Both the position numbers and the translations under genes were made by a program. The notes under the pieces were generated by a model. It had not been told where the DNA came from and did no database searches. It was given only the letters and a program-made list of their open reading frames with translations. From an uncultured Eubacterium sp. (GTDB lineage Bacteria; Bacillota; Clostridia; Oscillospirales; Acutalibacteraceae), in NCBI RefSeq assembly GCF_934525195.1, contig NZ_CAKSZA010000010.1:1-56374 (forward strand): 56,374 nucleotides of DNA, read 5' to 3'. Shown here one piece after another: positions 1 through 7,936 of this stretch (within the stretch, counting starts at the first letter, position 1; every line of letters starts with the position of its first letter).

Positions 1-138
1 ACGAATATAAGCCGGTTCCTTTAAAAAAATGTAAGATTACATTAATCCCTTATAATTCGTGGGGAAATAGGGGAGAAACGGAAATGAGTGTGTATTTGCG
101 TGTCTAAAATATTTAGAAGTAAAAATATGAATTAAAAG

Positions 139-179
139 ATTACAACTGTTGTAATTTCTCTTTGACAGGTTGATATAAT
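139..179 (+). promoter_or_regulatory. Operator-like palindrome followed by a -10 box
   Basis: Positions 139-155 form a perfect palindrome (ATTACAAC-T-GTTGTAAT). It is followed by TTGACA (162-167) and TATAAT (174-179). Those two hexamers are only 6 bp apart, so they cannot be a paired -35/-10. The -10 may instead use an upstream TTGTAA half inside the palindrome. No gene follows; two terminators come next. A repressor site over a promoter for a very short RNA is an inference. Confidence 0.35.
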
Positions 180-188
180 CTGCCAATA

Positions 189-219
189 CCTCGGAATATT
201 CGTGTTTCGAGGCTTTTTT
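189..219 (+). terminator. Hairpin with T-run (first of two in tandem)
   Basis: Arms CCTCG (189-193) and CGAGG (208-212) are followed by six T residues at 214-219. It lies about 10 nt after the -10 box at 174-179. Confidence 0.6.
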
Positions 220-220
220 A

Positions 221-263
221 TGCCCGAATACTGCTTTTTACGGCGGTATTCGGGCATTTTTTC
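221..263 (+). terminator. Strong intrinsic terminator (second of two in tandem)
   Basis: An 11-bp perfect stem, TGCCCGAATAC (221-231) with GTATTCGGGCA (246-256), is followed by a T-run at 257-263. It probably ends transcription entering from the left of the window. Confidence 0.8.
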
Positions 264-280
264 TTTGCCTTAAAATATCG

Positions 281-440
281 TGAGAGTCTTTGAGAGATTT
301 TAAGAGACGGCTTATTTCAAAATTCCAAAGTCATTTTAGTGCGATTTAGGGCATTTATGACTGAGACTTTTGAGAGACATCGTTCAAATCAAAATCGTAA
401 CACGAATTGAAATGAGCAAAAAATTTGAGAGACTTTTCAA
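281..440. repeat. Cluster of TGAGAGA-type short repeats
   Basis: The motif TTTGAGAGA(C/T) or a close variant recurs near 281-308, 359-383 and 420-440. No ORF or stable fold was seen. Nothing else is recognisable between 264 and 437. Confidence 0.3.
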
Positions 441-480
441 AAAATAATGAGGGCTTAAAGTAATAAAACTTTAAACCCTC
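438..480 (-). terminator. Terminator of the GPH-type transporter gene
   Basis: Arms GAGGG..TTAAAGT (449-463) and ACTTTAA..CCCTC (468-480) flank a short loop. Read on the minus strand, the stem is followed by ATTATTTTTT. The central part (453-475) recurs at 5372-5394 with one mismatch. Confidence 0.65.
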
Positions 481-596
481 ACTTTAAGTTCGCCATTTTA
501 TATTGTTTATCCATCAAAAATGCAAAGGCAGACATCAATTTTTTTACTTGCAATTAGTATATAGTTTATCGAATTACTCGGGGAATAATTTGAACA

Positions 597-2906
597 TTAT
601 TTCACTGCGAGTTGTTCGGTTTCGAGGGCGTCAAGGCGAGCTTTTGCATCAGCGTAAAGTAACTTGATGTCGTCGAAATGCGAATAGTTTGAAGCCTGAA
701 TGAGAGTTCTTTTTGCATCAAGATAAGGCTTTGCGGCACGGTAGTAAATCGAGTTCTTTTCGGTTGCGTCCTTGATTTCTTCCTTGATTTTTGCCTTTTG
801 GAATTGCAACTGCTTAACCTTTGCTTTGAGTTGCTGAACCTCTGCCGTGTTTTTGTTTTCCTTTGCCTGCTTCATAGCCTTTAATGAATTATGAAGTTCA
901 AGTTCATTTTCGTCATCGGCTTTGAAAAGCTCCTCAAACACCGAGCTGTCAAACTCAACAATACCGTTTGGAAAATACTTTTTGATGGCCTTTTTGGAGG
1001 CGTTGATTTTTGAAATCTGGATGAGTGCATCCCTGCGTCTGTCCTTTTCCTCCTGGGTATTCTTCGGCATTGCCTTTGCCTGCTCTTTGGTGATTGTTTG
1101 AACATTCAAAAAGCCGTCAAGGCCTGCATCAACAAAGCGTCTTGCGGTTTCTATTTCTGCCAAACCCTCCGCTGTTTCAAAGCGATGAAGCTCACGCATA
1201 ACATAGCCTGCAATCTCGATTTTTTCGTTTTCTTCTCTCTGTGCCTGATAATTTTTCTTTGCTTCCTTGATTAAAGCCTTGTTTCTTGTTTTCTTGGCTT
1301 GCTTGATTTCGTCCTTTGAAAGTTCCTTTATTTCCTTGCCGTAATATTCCTCGGCATCATTGATGACATCAACAGCCTCAACAAGCGAATTGTCCGACAA
1401 AACATTGTTGCCGTAATCCTCAAACAATGCACGGATTTTCAAAACGCTGACCATTGCACGCTGTCTTGTTTCGGTCAAATCGTAGAAGAAAAACGGAATA
1501 ACATTCATAATTGCACCTGCAACAGAAGCAATAACAAGCACCGAGCAAATCGAGATGAAATATTCTTTATTATAAAGAACATCATAAACATTTGAGCCGT
1601 CATATCCAAGCGAAACGGCAACAGTCTTGTTCAAGCCTGCTTTTTCGTAAATCATAGGCAAAACAGAGCTTGTGGCAAGAGTGATTACATTACCGATAAG
1701 TGCCACGGCTGCGAACATTCCGTCAATTCTCTCACCTGTGATGTACTGCTGATAGTCACGAATGTCCGCCTGCAAACTTGGGTTCATCAAATGACCGAGC
1801 GATGAAATAAATGTGTTTATAAATGTAATAAACAACAGTGCCCAAATGATAATCGGCGAGCCTGTCATTTTGATTATCGGCAACATAGTTGCAATAAAGA
1901 CGATGTTGAGAAAGTTGGTGTATACCAAAATCTTCTTTTTTCCGTATTTTCTAATCAAAAAAGGAGCTACAAGATTTGGCCAAAATGCCGCATTGCCCGC
2001 TATGGCGGTAATGATTACATACTGCCCCGGTGTTGCAGCGTTTTGATAATTGTACAACCAACCGATAATGTTGTTGAACGAGCCTTCCAAAAATCCGAGC
2101 CAGCCTGCAAGAGAAATAATCCAGAAATACTTGTTTCTTGCGATAGCACGGAACGCATCTGAAAACTTGATTTGCACAACATGGGTCTTTGCCTGAACAA
2201 TTTTTTCCTCGGTGTTTGTGTAGATTAACATCGAGATAAAGAAGCCGACAATAAGCATCGGAGGATACATAACTCTGTAAATCTTTATATCGTAAAGCGT
2301 GTTTTCGCCTGTAATCATTTTTGCAACAAGAGGCAAGAAAATATTTGCTATTGACGGAGCGATATTTTCAACAACCGCCTTGATTGAATTTACATCCGAA
2401 CGCTCAACGCTGTTTGACGACAAAACATTGAGGATACTGTCGTTGACATCAATATAAAAATTGTAGAAAAATTGAAAACCGATGTTGAACAAAAGAACAA
2501 TGGCACACTTCCAGAACAAATTGAAATGCTCATACGGCATCCAAATAAAACCGATACCGAGAAGCACGGACGGTATGCCCATACTGACTATGTACGGTCG
2601 GTATTTGCCCTTCATACTCTTTGTGTTGTCTATCATCTTTGCACGAAGCGCCGTAAGCGGAAAACTTGAAAGCACGCCGAGAAGATAGATGACATACATC
2701 GGTGTAGGGTCAATGCCTATTGTGTTGCCGATAAGCGAATTGCCAACGCTGAGCATCATATTGTTTATGCAATAATAAACGAATTTGACACCTATTCCGC
2801 CGACCGATAAGGAGCAGATTTCCTTGAAAGACATATATCTGCCTTTAGGCGGTATCTTCCAATATCGCTTAAAATCAGATATAAATGATTTGACTTTTCC
2901 TTTCAT
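597..2906 (-). CDS. GPH/MFS-type sugar symporter with long charged C-terminal tail
   Basis: A membrane transporter of the glycoside-pentoside-hexuronide:cation symporter group (MFS_2), probably importing an oligosaccharide or glycoside. Roughly residues 30-480 hold the hydrophobic segments, with the family-like pattern after TM2 (SMKGKYRPYI) and a conserved region near NPSLQADIRDYQQYITGERIDG that matches the GPH signature zone. Residues ~490-769 form a Lys/Glu-rich, probably coiled-coil cytoplasmic extension absent from ordinary ~450-residue members. The start is an ATG at 2904-2906 preceded by a GGGGG SD. It is divergent from an AraC regulator and beside a GH30 glycosidase, so a shared glycan-uptake role is likely. 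The substrate cannot be read from sequence. Confidence 0.82.
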   Translation of the reverse strand: MKGKVKSFISDFKRYWKIPPKGRYMSFKEICSLSVGGIGVKFVYYCINNMMLSVGNSLIGNTIGIDPTPMYVIYLLGVLSSFPLTALRAKMIDNTKSMKGKYRPYIVSMGIPSVLLGIGFIWMPYEHFNLFWKCAIVLLFNIGFQFFYNFYIDVNDSILNVLSSNSVERSDVNSIKAVVENIAPSIANIFLPLVAKMITGENTLYDIKIYRVMYPPMLIVGFFISMLIYTNTEEKIVQAKTHVVQIKFSDAFRAIARNKYFWIISLAGWLGFLEGSFNNIIGWLYNYQNAATPGQYVIITAIAGNAAFWPNLVAPFLIRKYGKKKILVYTNFLNIVFIATMLPIIKMTGSPIIIWALLFITFINTFISSLGHLMNPSLQADIRDYQQYITGERIDGMFAAVALIGNVITLATSSVLPMIYEKAGLNKTVAVSLGYDGSNVYDVLYNKEYFISICSVLVIASVAGAIMNVIPFFFYDLTETRQRAMVSVLKIRALFEDYGNNVLSDNSLVEAVDVINDAEEYYGKEIKELSKDEIKQAKKTRNKALIKEAKKNYQAQREENEKIEIAGYVMRELHRFETAEGLAEIETARRFVDAGLDGFLNVQTITKEQAKAMPKNTQEEKDRRRDALIQISKINASKKAIKKYFPNGIVEFDSSVFEELFKADDENELELHNSLKAMKQAKENKNTAEVQQLKAKVKQLQFQKAKIKEEIKDATEKNSIYYRAAKPYLDAKRTLIQASNYSHFDDIKLLYADAKARLDALETEQLAVK

Positions 2907-2941
2907 ATTTTGCTCATTCCCCCTATTTTAATATTATGTTA

Positions 2942-2970
2942 TTGAAAATTTTGAATTGTTTTGATAAAAT
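2942..2970 (+). promoter_or_regulatory. Promoter of the AraC-family gene
   Basis: TTGAAA (2942-2947), a 17-bp spacer and TAAAAT (2965-2970), about 45 nt upstream of the start codon at 3017. Confidence 0.5.
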
Positions 2971-3016
2971 ATGAGTAAATAAATTTTGAAAATGTGTATT
3001 TTATGGAGCGTTAAAT

Positions 3017-3880
3017 ATGCCTGTTTTTAACGAAGAATTCAATCTTTACGACCAAAACAACAACAGCGAGCTGTTTCATCTTCATTCATTCGGCAAGCTG
3101 TTCCCCGATTCGAGCTATATCATTTCGAGAAAAGAAAACAACAACACAATCATTGAATGTGTGCTTGACGGAACAGGGTATTTTGAGCACAACGGCATTG
3201 TGACAATGCTTGAAAAAGGCGATTGCTACATCATAAAGCCGGGAGGTGCTCACACCTATTATTCAGACGATAAAAATCCATACACAAAAATTTGGTTCAC
3301 CGTGTCGGGAAAAATGGTTGACGAATGGCTGAAATTCTACAAAATAGACACGCCGATTTTCGTTCGCCAGCTCGATATAACCCCCTATTACAATCAAATC
3401 AAGCAAATAGGTCTCGGCAAGCCGAATTTCCAAAACGAAAAAAGGCTTATGCTGTTGACGCATAATGTGCTGTTTGAAATGGGAATGACCGCACCGAAAA
3501 CAAACAAGCAACAAAAAAGCGAAGCCCATTACATAAAAACAAACGACAATGTCATTTTGGATGTTAAAAAATACATCGAAAAGCAGTGCAACGAGCAACT
3601 GCGAATGAAAGATATTGCAATCAAATTCGGCATTTCTCCAAACATAATGAACAAGATGTTCATTGAAAAATACGGAATTTCCCCAAACAAATATCATATG
3701 CAGTGCAAATTGCAGTCATCTGTATATTTCCTTGAAAGCACGGATTTGAGCATTGATATGATAAGCGAAACGGTAGGCTTTTGCGACCGAAGCCATTTTA
3801 GGAAGGCGTTTGTAAAAGAATACTCCGTAACCCCAAGCAGATACAGAAAAGAATTCCTAAAATCGCAGGCTAAAACATAA
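3017..3880 (+). CDS. AraC-family transcriptional regulator (cupin + HTH)
   Basis: 287 residues. The N-terminal half (about 20-150) reads as a sugar-sensing cupin fold, with an Asp/Gly-rich strand ending in GDCYIIKPGGAHTYY. The C-terminal ~100 residues are a double helix-turn-helix of the AraC type, with the closing signature GFCDRSHFRKAFVKEYSVTPSRYR. ATG at 3017 has GGAG 9 nt upstream. It is transcribed divergently from the GPH transporter and converges on the GH30 gene, overlapping its 3' end by 11 bp (3870-3880). The likely role is carbohydrate-responsive control of these two neighbours; this follows from family and context only. Confidence 0.9.
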   Translation: MPVFNEEFNLYDQNNNSELFHLHSFGKLFPDSSYIISRKENNNTIIECVLDGTGYFEHNGIVTMLEKGDCYIIKPGGAHTYYSDDKNPYTKIWFTVSGKMVDEWLKFYKIDTPIFVRQLDITPYYNQIKQIGLGKPNFQNEKRLMLLTHNVLFEMGMTAPKTNKQQKSEAHYIKTNDNVILDVKKYIEKQCNEQLRMKDIAIKFGISPNIMNKMFIEKYGISPNKYHMQCKLQSSVYFLESTDLSIDMISETVGFCDRSHFRKAFVKEYSVTPSRYRKEFLKSQAKT

Positions 3881-5231
3881 TAGTATTCACAGATTTTGCA
3901 GATATTTTTATATCTGCATTTTTTGTTTTACGCTCTGCAAGATTGTTGTCCTTGTCAGTTGTAGCAACGGTTAGTTCACTGTTAATCGCAGGAACTGTAA
4001 CTGTCTTTTCGTCGTCTGTATCATTGATGACAATCAGCACGGTTTTCTTGTCTTTTGTAAAGGCAAGAAGTTTCAAAGCCTCGTCATCGACAACGGCTTC
4101 AACACGAATGGCACCGTATGGGATGTATTTTGAAAAATTGCCTGTGGCATAATATCTTTTGGTTGTTTCAAAGGATTTGTCGGCTAAATTTATGTAAATC
4201 AAGCCGTCACAGTAGTCGCCCTCTGCGACAGCCACCCAATGTTGCCAAGAAGTGACATTGAGCATGGAAATATCCTCGTACATAATATTTGCCATAACAA
4301 GCGCCGAGTTCATACCGTAATCTCTGCCGCTTTGCATATGACACCATTCGCTCATTTTGACATCAACATTCGGATAATTTTTATCAAGCCATTTTCTGTA
4401 TCTTTTTATGTATGCCTTTCTGCTGAAATACGGAATTGAAACGGGATTGAGAAAATACGAATGAACATCTATTGAATCAATTCGTTTTCTGACATTGACA
4501 TATTTGAGCAGATTTCTTGTGTAGGATTTATTGAACCAGCGGACATCCGCACTCTCCAAACCTGAAAGTTTGACATCATCGAGCAACGGTCTTTTGTTCA
4601 TTTCGTCAGCAAAAACTTTGAACACTTTTCCCGCACTGCAAGGACTGTAATGGCAACCCTCTTGACCGCCAAGCCACAGCCATATAGGCTCGTTAATCGG
4701 CGAAAGATATTTTACGGGAATTCCTTTTTTGACAAAATGTTCTGTGACATCAAGACAGTATTTTGCAAAAGCAGTGTAATTCTTTGGACTGATATTATCC
4801 TGAAAAATCCTTGACGCATCGCAATGAGTTTTGCCGTTTTTTGTGAGCCTTTCAAGCGGAGAATTGACAAATAGCACCACCTCGTCGGCACCGTCCCTCA
4901 CAGCCTGCTCCATCATATAAACGGCATTTTTGTCACGATCAAAATCATATCTGCCGTCAGCCGTTTCAAAAGAATCTGTTCTTCTCAACGGATTGTCGAT
5001 TTTTCCGTTGCCGGATTGCTTTGAGCCACCACCGATATTGTAGCGATATGTGCGCAGACCTATTCCCTCGGTTTTGCTGTACAGAAGCTGAGAAATTCGG
5101 TCACGAACAGCAAGGTTGCTCTCGGCATCCTTATGCTCCCAGCCACCGACTTCCTGTGCCCACCAAGCACCGCTTGCACCAAACCCCTCAAAGGTCTGAA
5201 ATGCTTTTTTCTTGTTTATATAAACATTCAT
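3870..5231 (-). CDS. GH30-family glycoside hydrolase
   Basis: A (beta/alpha)8 glycosidase of family GH30, whose known members cleave beta-1,6-galactan, beta-xylan or glucosylceramide. The N terminus has the family start FEGFGASGAWW. The acid/base Glu is in SPINEPIW (about residue 181) and the nucleophile Glu in KMSEWC (about residue 295). A short beta-sheet domain ends the protein. No signal peptide is visible, so it probably acts in the cytoplasm on imported oligosaccharides. I chose ATG at 5229-5231 because GAGGA lies 6-8 nt upstream; a 10-codon extension would need a TTG without an SD. A minus-strand TATAAT sits at 5270-5275. The 3' end overlaps the convergent AraC gene by 11 bp. Confidence 0.87.
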   Translation of the reverse strand: MNVYINKKKAFQTFEGFGASGAWWAQEVGGWEHKDAESNLAVRDRISQLLYSKTEGIGLRTYRYNIGGGSKQSGNGKIDNPLRRTDSFETADGRYDFDRDKNAVYMMEQAVRDGADEVVLFVNSPLERLTKNGKTHCDASRIFQDNISPKNYTAFAKYCLDVTEHFVKKGIPVKYLSPINEPIWLWLGGQEGCHYSPCSAGKVFKVFADEMNKRPLLDDVKLSGLESADVRWFNKSYTRNLLKYVNVRKRIDSIDVHSYFLNPVSIPYFSRKAYIKRYRKWLDKNYPNVDVKMSEWCHMQSGRDYGMNSALVMANIMYEDISMLNVTSWQHWVAVAEGDYCDGLIYINLADKSFETTKRYYATGNFSKYIPYGAIRVEAVVDDEALKLLAFTKDKKTVLIVINDTDDEKTVTVPAINSELTVATTDKDNNLAERKTKNADIKISAKSVNTIMF

Positions 5232-5371
5232 AACTGTCCTCAAATTATGATTATTCCACAAATTTGTATATTATAAAAAACTATTATTAATACAATATTA
5301 CCATATTCACCACCAAATAATAGGTACTTTTTATATAAAAAAGGGTACTTTATCACTTATTGCTGAGTAGA

Positions 5372-5394
5372 GCTTAAAGTAACAAAACTTTAAA
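5372..5394. repeat. Copy of a 23-bp palindromic repeat also at 453-475
   Basis: GCTTAAAGTAA(C/T)AAAACTTTAAA matches 453-475 in 22 of 23 positions. At 453-475 it is the core of a terminator; here the outer GC arms are missing. Confidence 0.5.
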
Positions 5395-5463
5395 GATAGA
5401 TGTTTATTCATTTGAATAAATTCTTGAAAATGTGGGATAATTATTTGTACATTAAGTATAATT

Positions 5464-5502
5464 GCTCTCGCTCTATAACAGAGTGAGGGCGATTTGTTTT
5501 TT
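5464..5502 (+). terminator. Intrinsic terminator-like hairpin
   Basis: Arms GCTCTCGCTCT (5464-5474) and AGAGTGAGGGC (5480-5490) are followed by a T-rich run ending near 5502. It insulates the next promoter from upstream transcription. Confidence 0.6.
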
Positions 5503-5512
5503 AATAATCCAT

Positions 5513-5542
5513 TTGACTTGCAGATACCTTTAATGGTATAAT
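5513..5542 (+). promoter_or_regulatory. Promoter of the structured RNA
   Basis: TTGACT (5513-5518), an 18-bp spacer and TATAAT (5537-5542). The predicted +1 is G5549, exactly where the outer RNA stem begins. Confidence 0.75.
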
Positions 5543-5548
5543 CATTTT

Positions 5549-5725
5549 GCGACAAAAATCCAATTTAATAATATCACGAGGATATAGGTAGTGTATGTTT
5601 TTATCTTTTGATAAAAACACGCACTTCTTTTTACACGCCTATCTCGTGATAGCTTGTTGGGTTTTTGTCGCAGAAAACTTTGAAGCTGTGTGTTTTTTGA
5701 GCGTAGCTTCGGCTACGCTCTTTTT
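5549..5725 (+). ncRNA. Rod-shaped structured RNA ending in a terminator, upstream of a SLOG-family gene
   Basis: A transcript of about 177 nt folds into one long imperfect rod followed by a terminator. The outer stem pairs 5549-5563 with 5657-5672 (TGCGACAAAAA / TTTTTGTCGCA plus CC). The second stem pairs TATCACGAG (5572-5580) with CTCGTGATA (5643-5651), and ATAGG (5584-5588) with CCTAT (5638-5642). The terminal hairpin pairs 5591-5605 with 5610-5624 around a TTTT loop. A UUCG-capped terminator (5699-5725) follows. It may be a free-standing small RNA (size near 6S RNA, though I do not see a convincing central bubble) or a leader attenuating the gene at 5746. GAAGCT (5682-5687) could pair with AGCTTC (5705-5710) and break the terminator, which would suit an attenuator. 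I do not recognise the family. Confidence 0.7.
5699..5725 (+). terminator. UUCG-capped terminator of the structured RNA
   Basis: Perfect 9-bp stem GAGCGTAGC (5699-5707) / GCTACGCTC (5712-5720), loop TTCG, then TTTTT (5721-5725). It lies only 20 nt before the next start codon. Confidence 0.9.
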
Positions 5726-5745
5726 GCTTTTCTGCGGTGATTTCA

Positions 5746-6231
5746 ATGGATTATAAAAGCCAAACATGTTGTTTTACAGGGCATCGTGACATTGCCCCAT
5801 ATACGCCCGACACGGTCTTTGAACAGACGAAGGCTGTCGTTACCCTGCTCGTTTCTAAAGGCTTCAAATACTTCGGCACAGGCGGTGCTTTGGGGTTTGA
5901 TACCATTGCTGCACAGGCTGTTTTGTCGGTAAAAGAAATTCATCCCGAAGTTAAACTTATTTTAGTGTTGCCATGCGAAAACCAAACGAAATATTGGAAG
6001 CAACAAGATATTGATGTGTATAATGGTATTAAATTGAGAGCCGATAAAGTGAAGGTTCTTGCTCCGCATTACTATAACGGCTGTATGCAAAAAAGAAACA
6101 GACACCTTGTTGATTGTAGTTCTGCTTGCATTTGCTTTCTTACAAAGCACGAGGGCGGCACGGCATACACTGTTGATTATGCAAAACAAAAGGGTCTTTA
6201 TTTAATAAATGTTGCCGACCAATGCAGTTAA
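5746..6231 (+). CDS. SLOG-domain protein of the YpsA/DUF1273 type
   Basis: 161 residues, essentially one Rossmann-like SLOG domain (a nucleotide-ligand binding fold shared with DprA and LOG proteins). Visible motifs are CCFTGHRDI at the N terminus, the glycine-rich loop GTGGALGFDTIAAQ, and a later HYYNGCMQKRNRHLVD...EGGTAYTVDYA region matching the family. The biochemical role of such proteins is uncertain; they are thought to bind nucleotide-derived ligands. I chose ATG at 5746 because GGTGAT (5736-5741) complements the 16S tail 4 nt upstream; a GTG at 5737 lies inside that SD. Transcription must pass the terminator at 5699-5725, or start after it, so expression may be attenuated by the upstream RNA. 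Confidence 0.82.
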   Translation: MDYKSQTCCFTGHRDIAPYTPDTVFEQTKAVVTLLVSKGFKYFGTGGALGFDTIAAQAVLSVKEIHPEVKLILVLPCENQTKYWKQQDIDVYNGIKLRADKVKVLAPHYYNGCMQKRNRHLVDCSSACICFLTKHEGGTAYTVDYAKQKGLYLINVADQCS

Positions 6232-6276
6232 ACTTAACAAAAGGTCACTTATCTGACAAGTTTATATGGCGAAAAG

Positions 6277-6320
6277 TACGCCCCCTAAATGCTATAATGA
6301 TTTATAGTTAAGGGGGCGTA
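6277..6320 (+). promoter_or_regulatory. Promoter overlapped by a GC-rich inverted repeat (operator-like)
   Basis: Arms TACGCCCCCTAA (6277-6288) and TTAAGGGGGCGTA (6308-6320) flank TATAAT (6293-6298). The GGGGG of the right arm also serves as SD for the short ORF at 6324. A self-repressed regulator promoter is the natural reading. Confidence 0.5.
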
Positions 6321-6323
6321 TTT

Positions 6324-6380
6324 ATGTTTTCGGATAGTTTATTATATTTAAGAAACATTAAAGGCTTATTGAAACAATGA
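6324..6380 (+). pseudogene. Remnant of an XRE-type HTH regulator (first 18 codons only)
   Basis: ATG at 6324 with GGGGG 7 nt upstream opens an 18-codon frame reading MFSDSLLYLRNIKGLLKQ and then TGA. This resembles the start of XRE/Cro-CI repressors (MFSxRLxxLRxxKGLxQ), whose DNA-binding helices should follow. The rest is missing and the downstream convergent GH20 gene ends 23 bp later. A truncated regulator with its own operator-promoter is inferred; a functional micropeptide cannot be excluded. Confidence 0.45.
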
Positions 6381-6402
6381 AACCCGAAGTTCAATAGCTT
6401 TT

Positions 6403-7923
6403 TCAACAGTCTGTTGTGTGTTGCTGTTTTTTAGCAAGTCGTTCAACCTTTAGGTCGTCAAAAACATTGGTCAAGCCCTCCCAGGTGAGCTGTCGTCTTT
6501 CAAACCAAAGATTTTGGAAAAATGCCAAAGGTTTGCTTGGGTTTGCCGTATTCAATTTAGAATAACCGATTCCGTTTTTGTCGAGGAAGGAATAGTAATA
6601 ATCCAAAATTTCAGCAAACTTTTCGTATGAGTTGTCACCGTGCCATACGGTTTGAGCCATTGCGCCGAGTCGAGGATAAGTCACCTTGTCCGCCATTGTC
6701 ATATTCGGCACATATTCTGTCCACAATGTGACCTCACCGCCGAGGCAGTTGCCCGAATAAAGTCGGTGGTCGGCTGTATTCTTTAAACTTATATATCCGT
6801 AAGGCAAATCAATGTAGTAGGCAGATGTGCTTGTATCAATGAACGGTCGGTCGCCCGTGTCCATATCTCCGCATTTTGTAAAGCCCAAATCCTTTGAAAG
6901 CAATTTATCGTTCTTCAAATCCCAACTCCACATAAACGCCTGCTTGCCCTTACTTTTGCAATAATCGTTCACCCTATTCATAAAGTAGCATTGAAGTTCG
7001 TCCTCGTTCTTCAATCCCAATTCTTTCATCTTTGCCTGACAGTGCGGACACAAATGCCATCTGTGTTTCGGCACTTCGTCACCGCCGATGTGAAAATATT
7101 TGTCGGGGAACATTTCGCAAAATTCATCAATAATATTTTCAACAAATTCGTAGGTTGAGTCCTTCCCTGCACACAGAACATCGTGCTTAACTCCCCAATG
7201 GTCGGCAACAGGCAACTTTCTGTCAAAACAGCCAAGATAGCTGTAGCCCGCCATTGCACTCCTGCTGTGCCCCGGAATGTCAAATTCGGGCATAACGCCG
7301 ATTGCAAAATTGTGGGCATAGTCAACAATCTCTTTGATTTGAGCCTTTGTGTAAAATCCGCCGTGCTCCTTGTGGTTGAAATTGGTCTTTTTTCTAACCG
7401 AACCGATTTGAGTGAGCAATGGATATTTGTCGATTTCAACTCGCCATCCCTGATCTTCCGTAAGATGCAGATGCAGAAAATTTAACTTGTGCAGCGACAT
7501 TTTTCTGATGAACAGTTTTACATCATCAACAAAGAAAAAATATCTGCCCACATCAAGCATAAATCCTCTGATTTCGTGCTTCGGCTTGTCCTTGATTGTG
7601 AGGCAAGGCACATTTTCACCATATTGAAAAAGGATTTGTTTCAGCGTTTGCAATGCAAAAATTTTTCCGCCGAGGCTGTTTGAATAAATACGGATTTTGT
7701 CGTTGATTTCAAGCCTGTATTCTTCGTTGTCAAGTGAGCCGTCATCAGCAAATTCAATCTGTGAACCGTTGCCGTTTTGAATGTTGATTTTGCTCAAAAA
7801 CGCATAAAAATCATCAATCGCATCTCGGTTGATATCGGTTTCGTTTATCACGATTGATTTCACATTTAGCGTTTTTGTTTCGTTGATTTCTACAAATTTC
7901 GGTGTCGGAATAAGGTTTAACAT
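6403..7923 (-). CDS. GH20 beta-N-acetylhexosaminidase
   Basis: About 506 residues. It releases terminal GlcNAc/GalNAc from glycans by substrate-assisted catalysis. Residues 1-115 form the small alpha/beta domain typical of GH20b. The TIM barrel follows, with KPKHEIRGFMLDVGR at about 112-127 and the catalytic Asp-Glu pair in HIGGDEVPKH (D282, E283). There is no signal peptide, so substrates probably enter as oligosaccharides. ATG at 7921-7923 gives the family's normal N terminus (LNLIPTPKFVE). No SD is visible: a MITE ends about 13 bp upstream, and the longer frame that would start at a TTG (8022) lies inside the MITE. Translation initiation may therefore be impaired or altered. Confidence 0.9.
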   Translation of the reverse strand: MLNLIPTPKFVEINETKTLNVKSIVINETDINRDAIDDFYAFLSKINIQNGNGSQIEFADDGSLDNEEYRLEINDKIRIYSNSLGGKIFALQTLKQILFQYGENVPCLTIKDKPKHEIRGFMLDVGRYFFFVDDVKLFIRKMSLHKLNFLHLHLTEDQGWRVEIDKYPLLTQIGSVRKKTNFNHKEHGGFYTKAQIKEIVDYAHNFAIGVMPEFDIPGHSRSAMAGYSYLGCFDRKLPVADHWGVKHDVLCAGKDSTYEFVENIIDEFCEMFPDKYFHIGGDEVPKHRWHLCPHCQAKMKELGLKNEDELQCYFMNRVNDYCKSKGKQAFMWSWDLKNDKLLSKDLGFTKCGDMDTGDRPFIDTSTSAYYIDLPYGYISLKNTADHRLYSGNCLGGEVTLWTEYVPNMTMADKVTYPRLGAMAQTVWHGDNSYEKFAEILDYYYSFLDKNGIGYSKLNTANPSKPLAFFQNLWFERRQLTWEGLTNVFDDLKVERLAKKQQHTTDC

Positions 7924-7936
7924 AATAATATGTAGG

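Noticed and set aside
281..440. TGAGAGA repeats as a possible CRISPR or iteron array
   Set aside because: The units are only 8-10 bp, irregularly spaced and imperfect, with no spacers of constant length and no cas or rep gene.
5549..5725. Calling the structured RNA 6S RNA
   Set aside because: The size and terminator fit, but I could not see the large central bubble with its flanking pattern. Left as an unassigned structured RNA.
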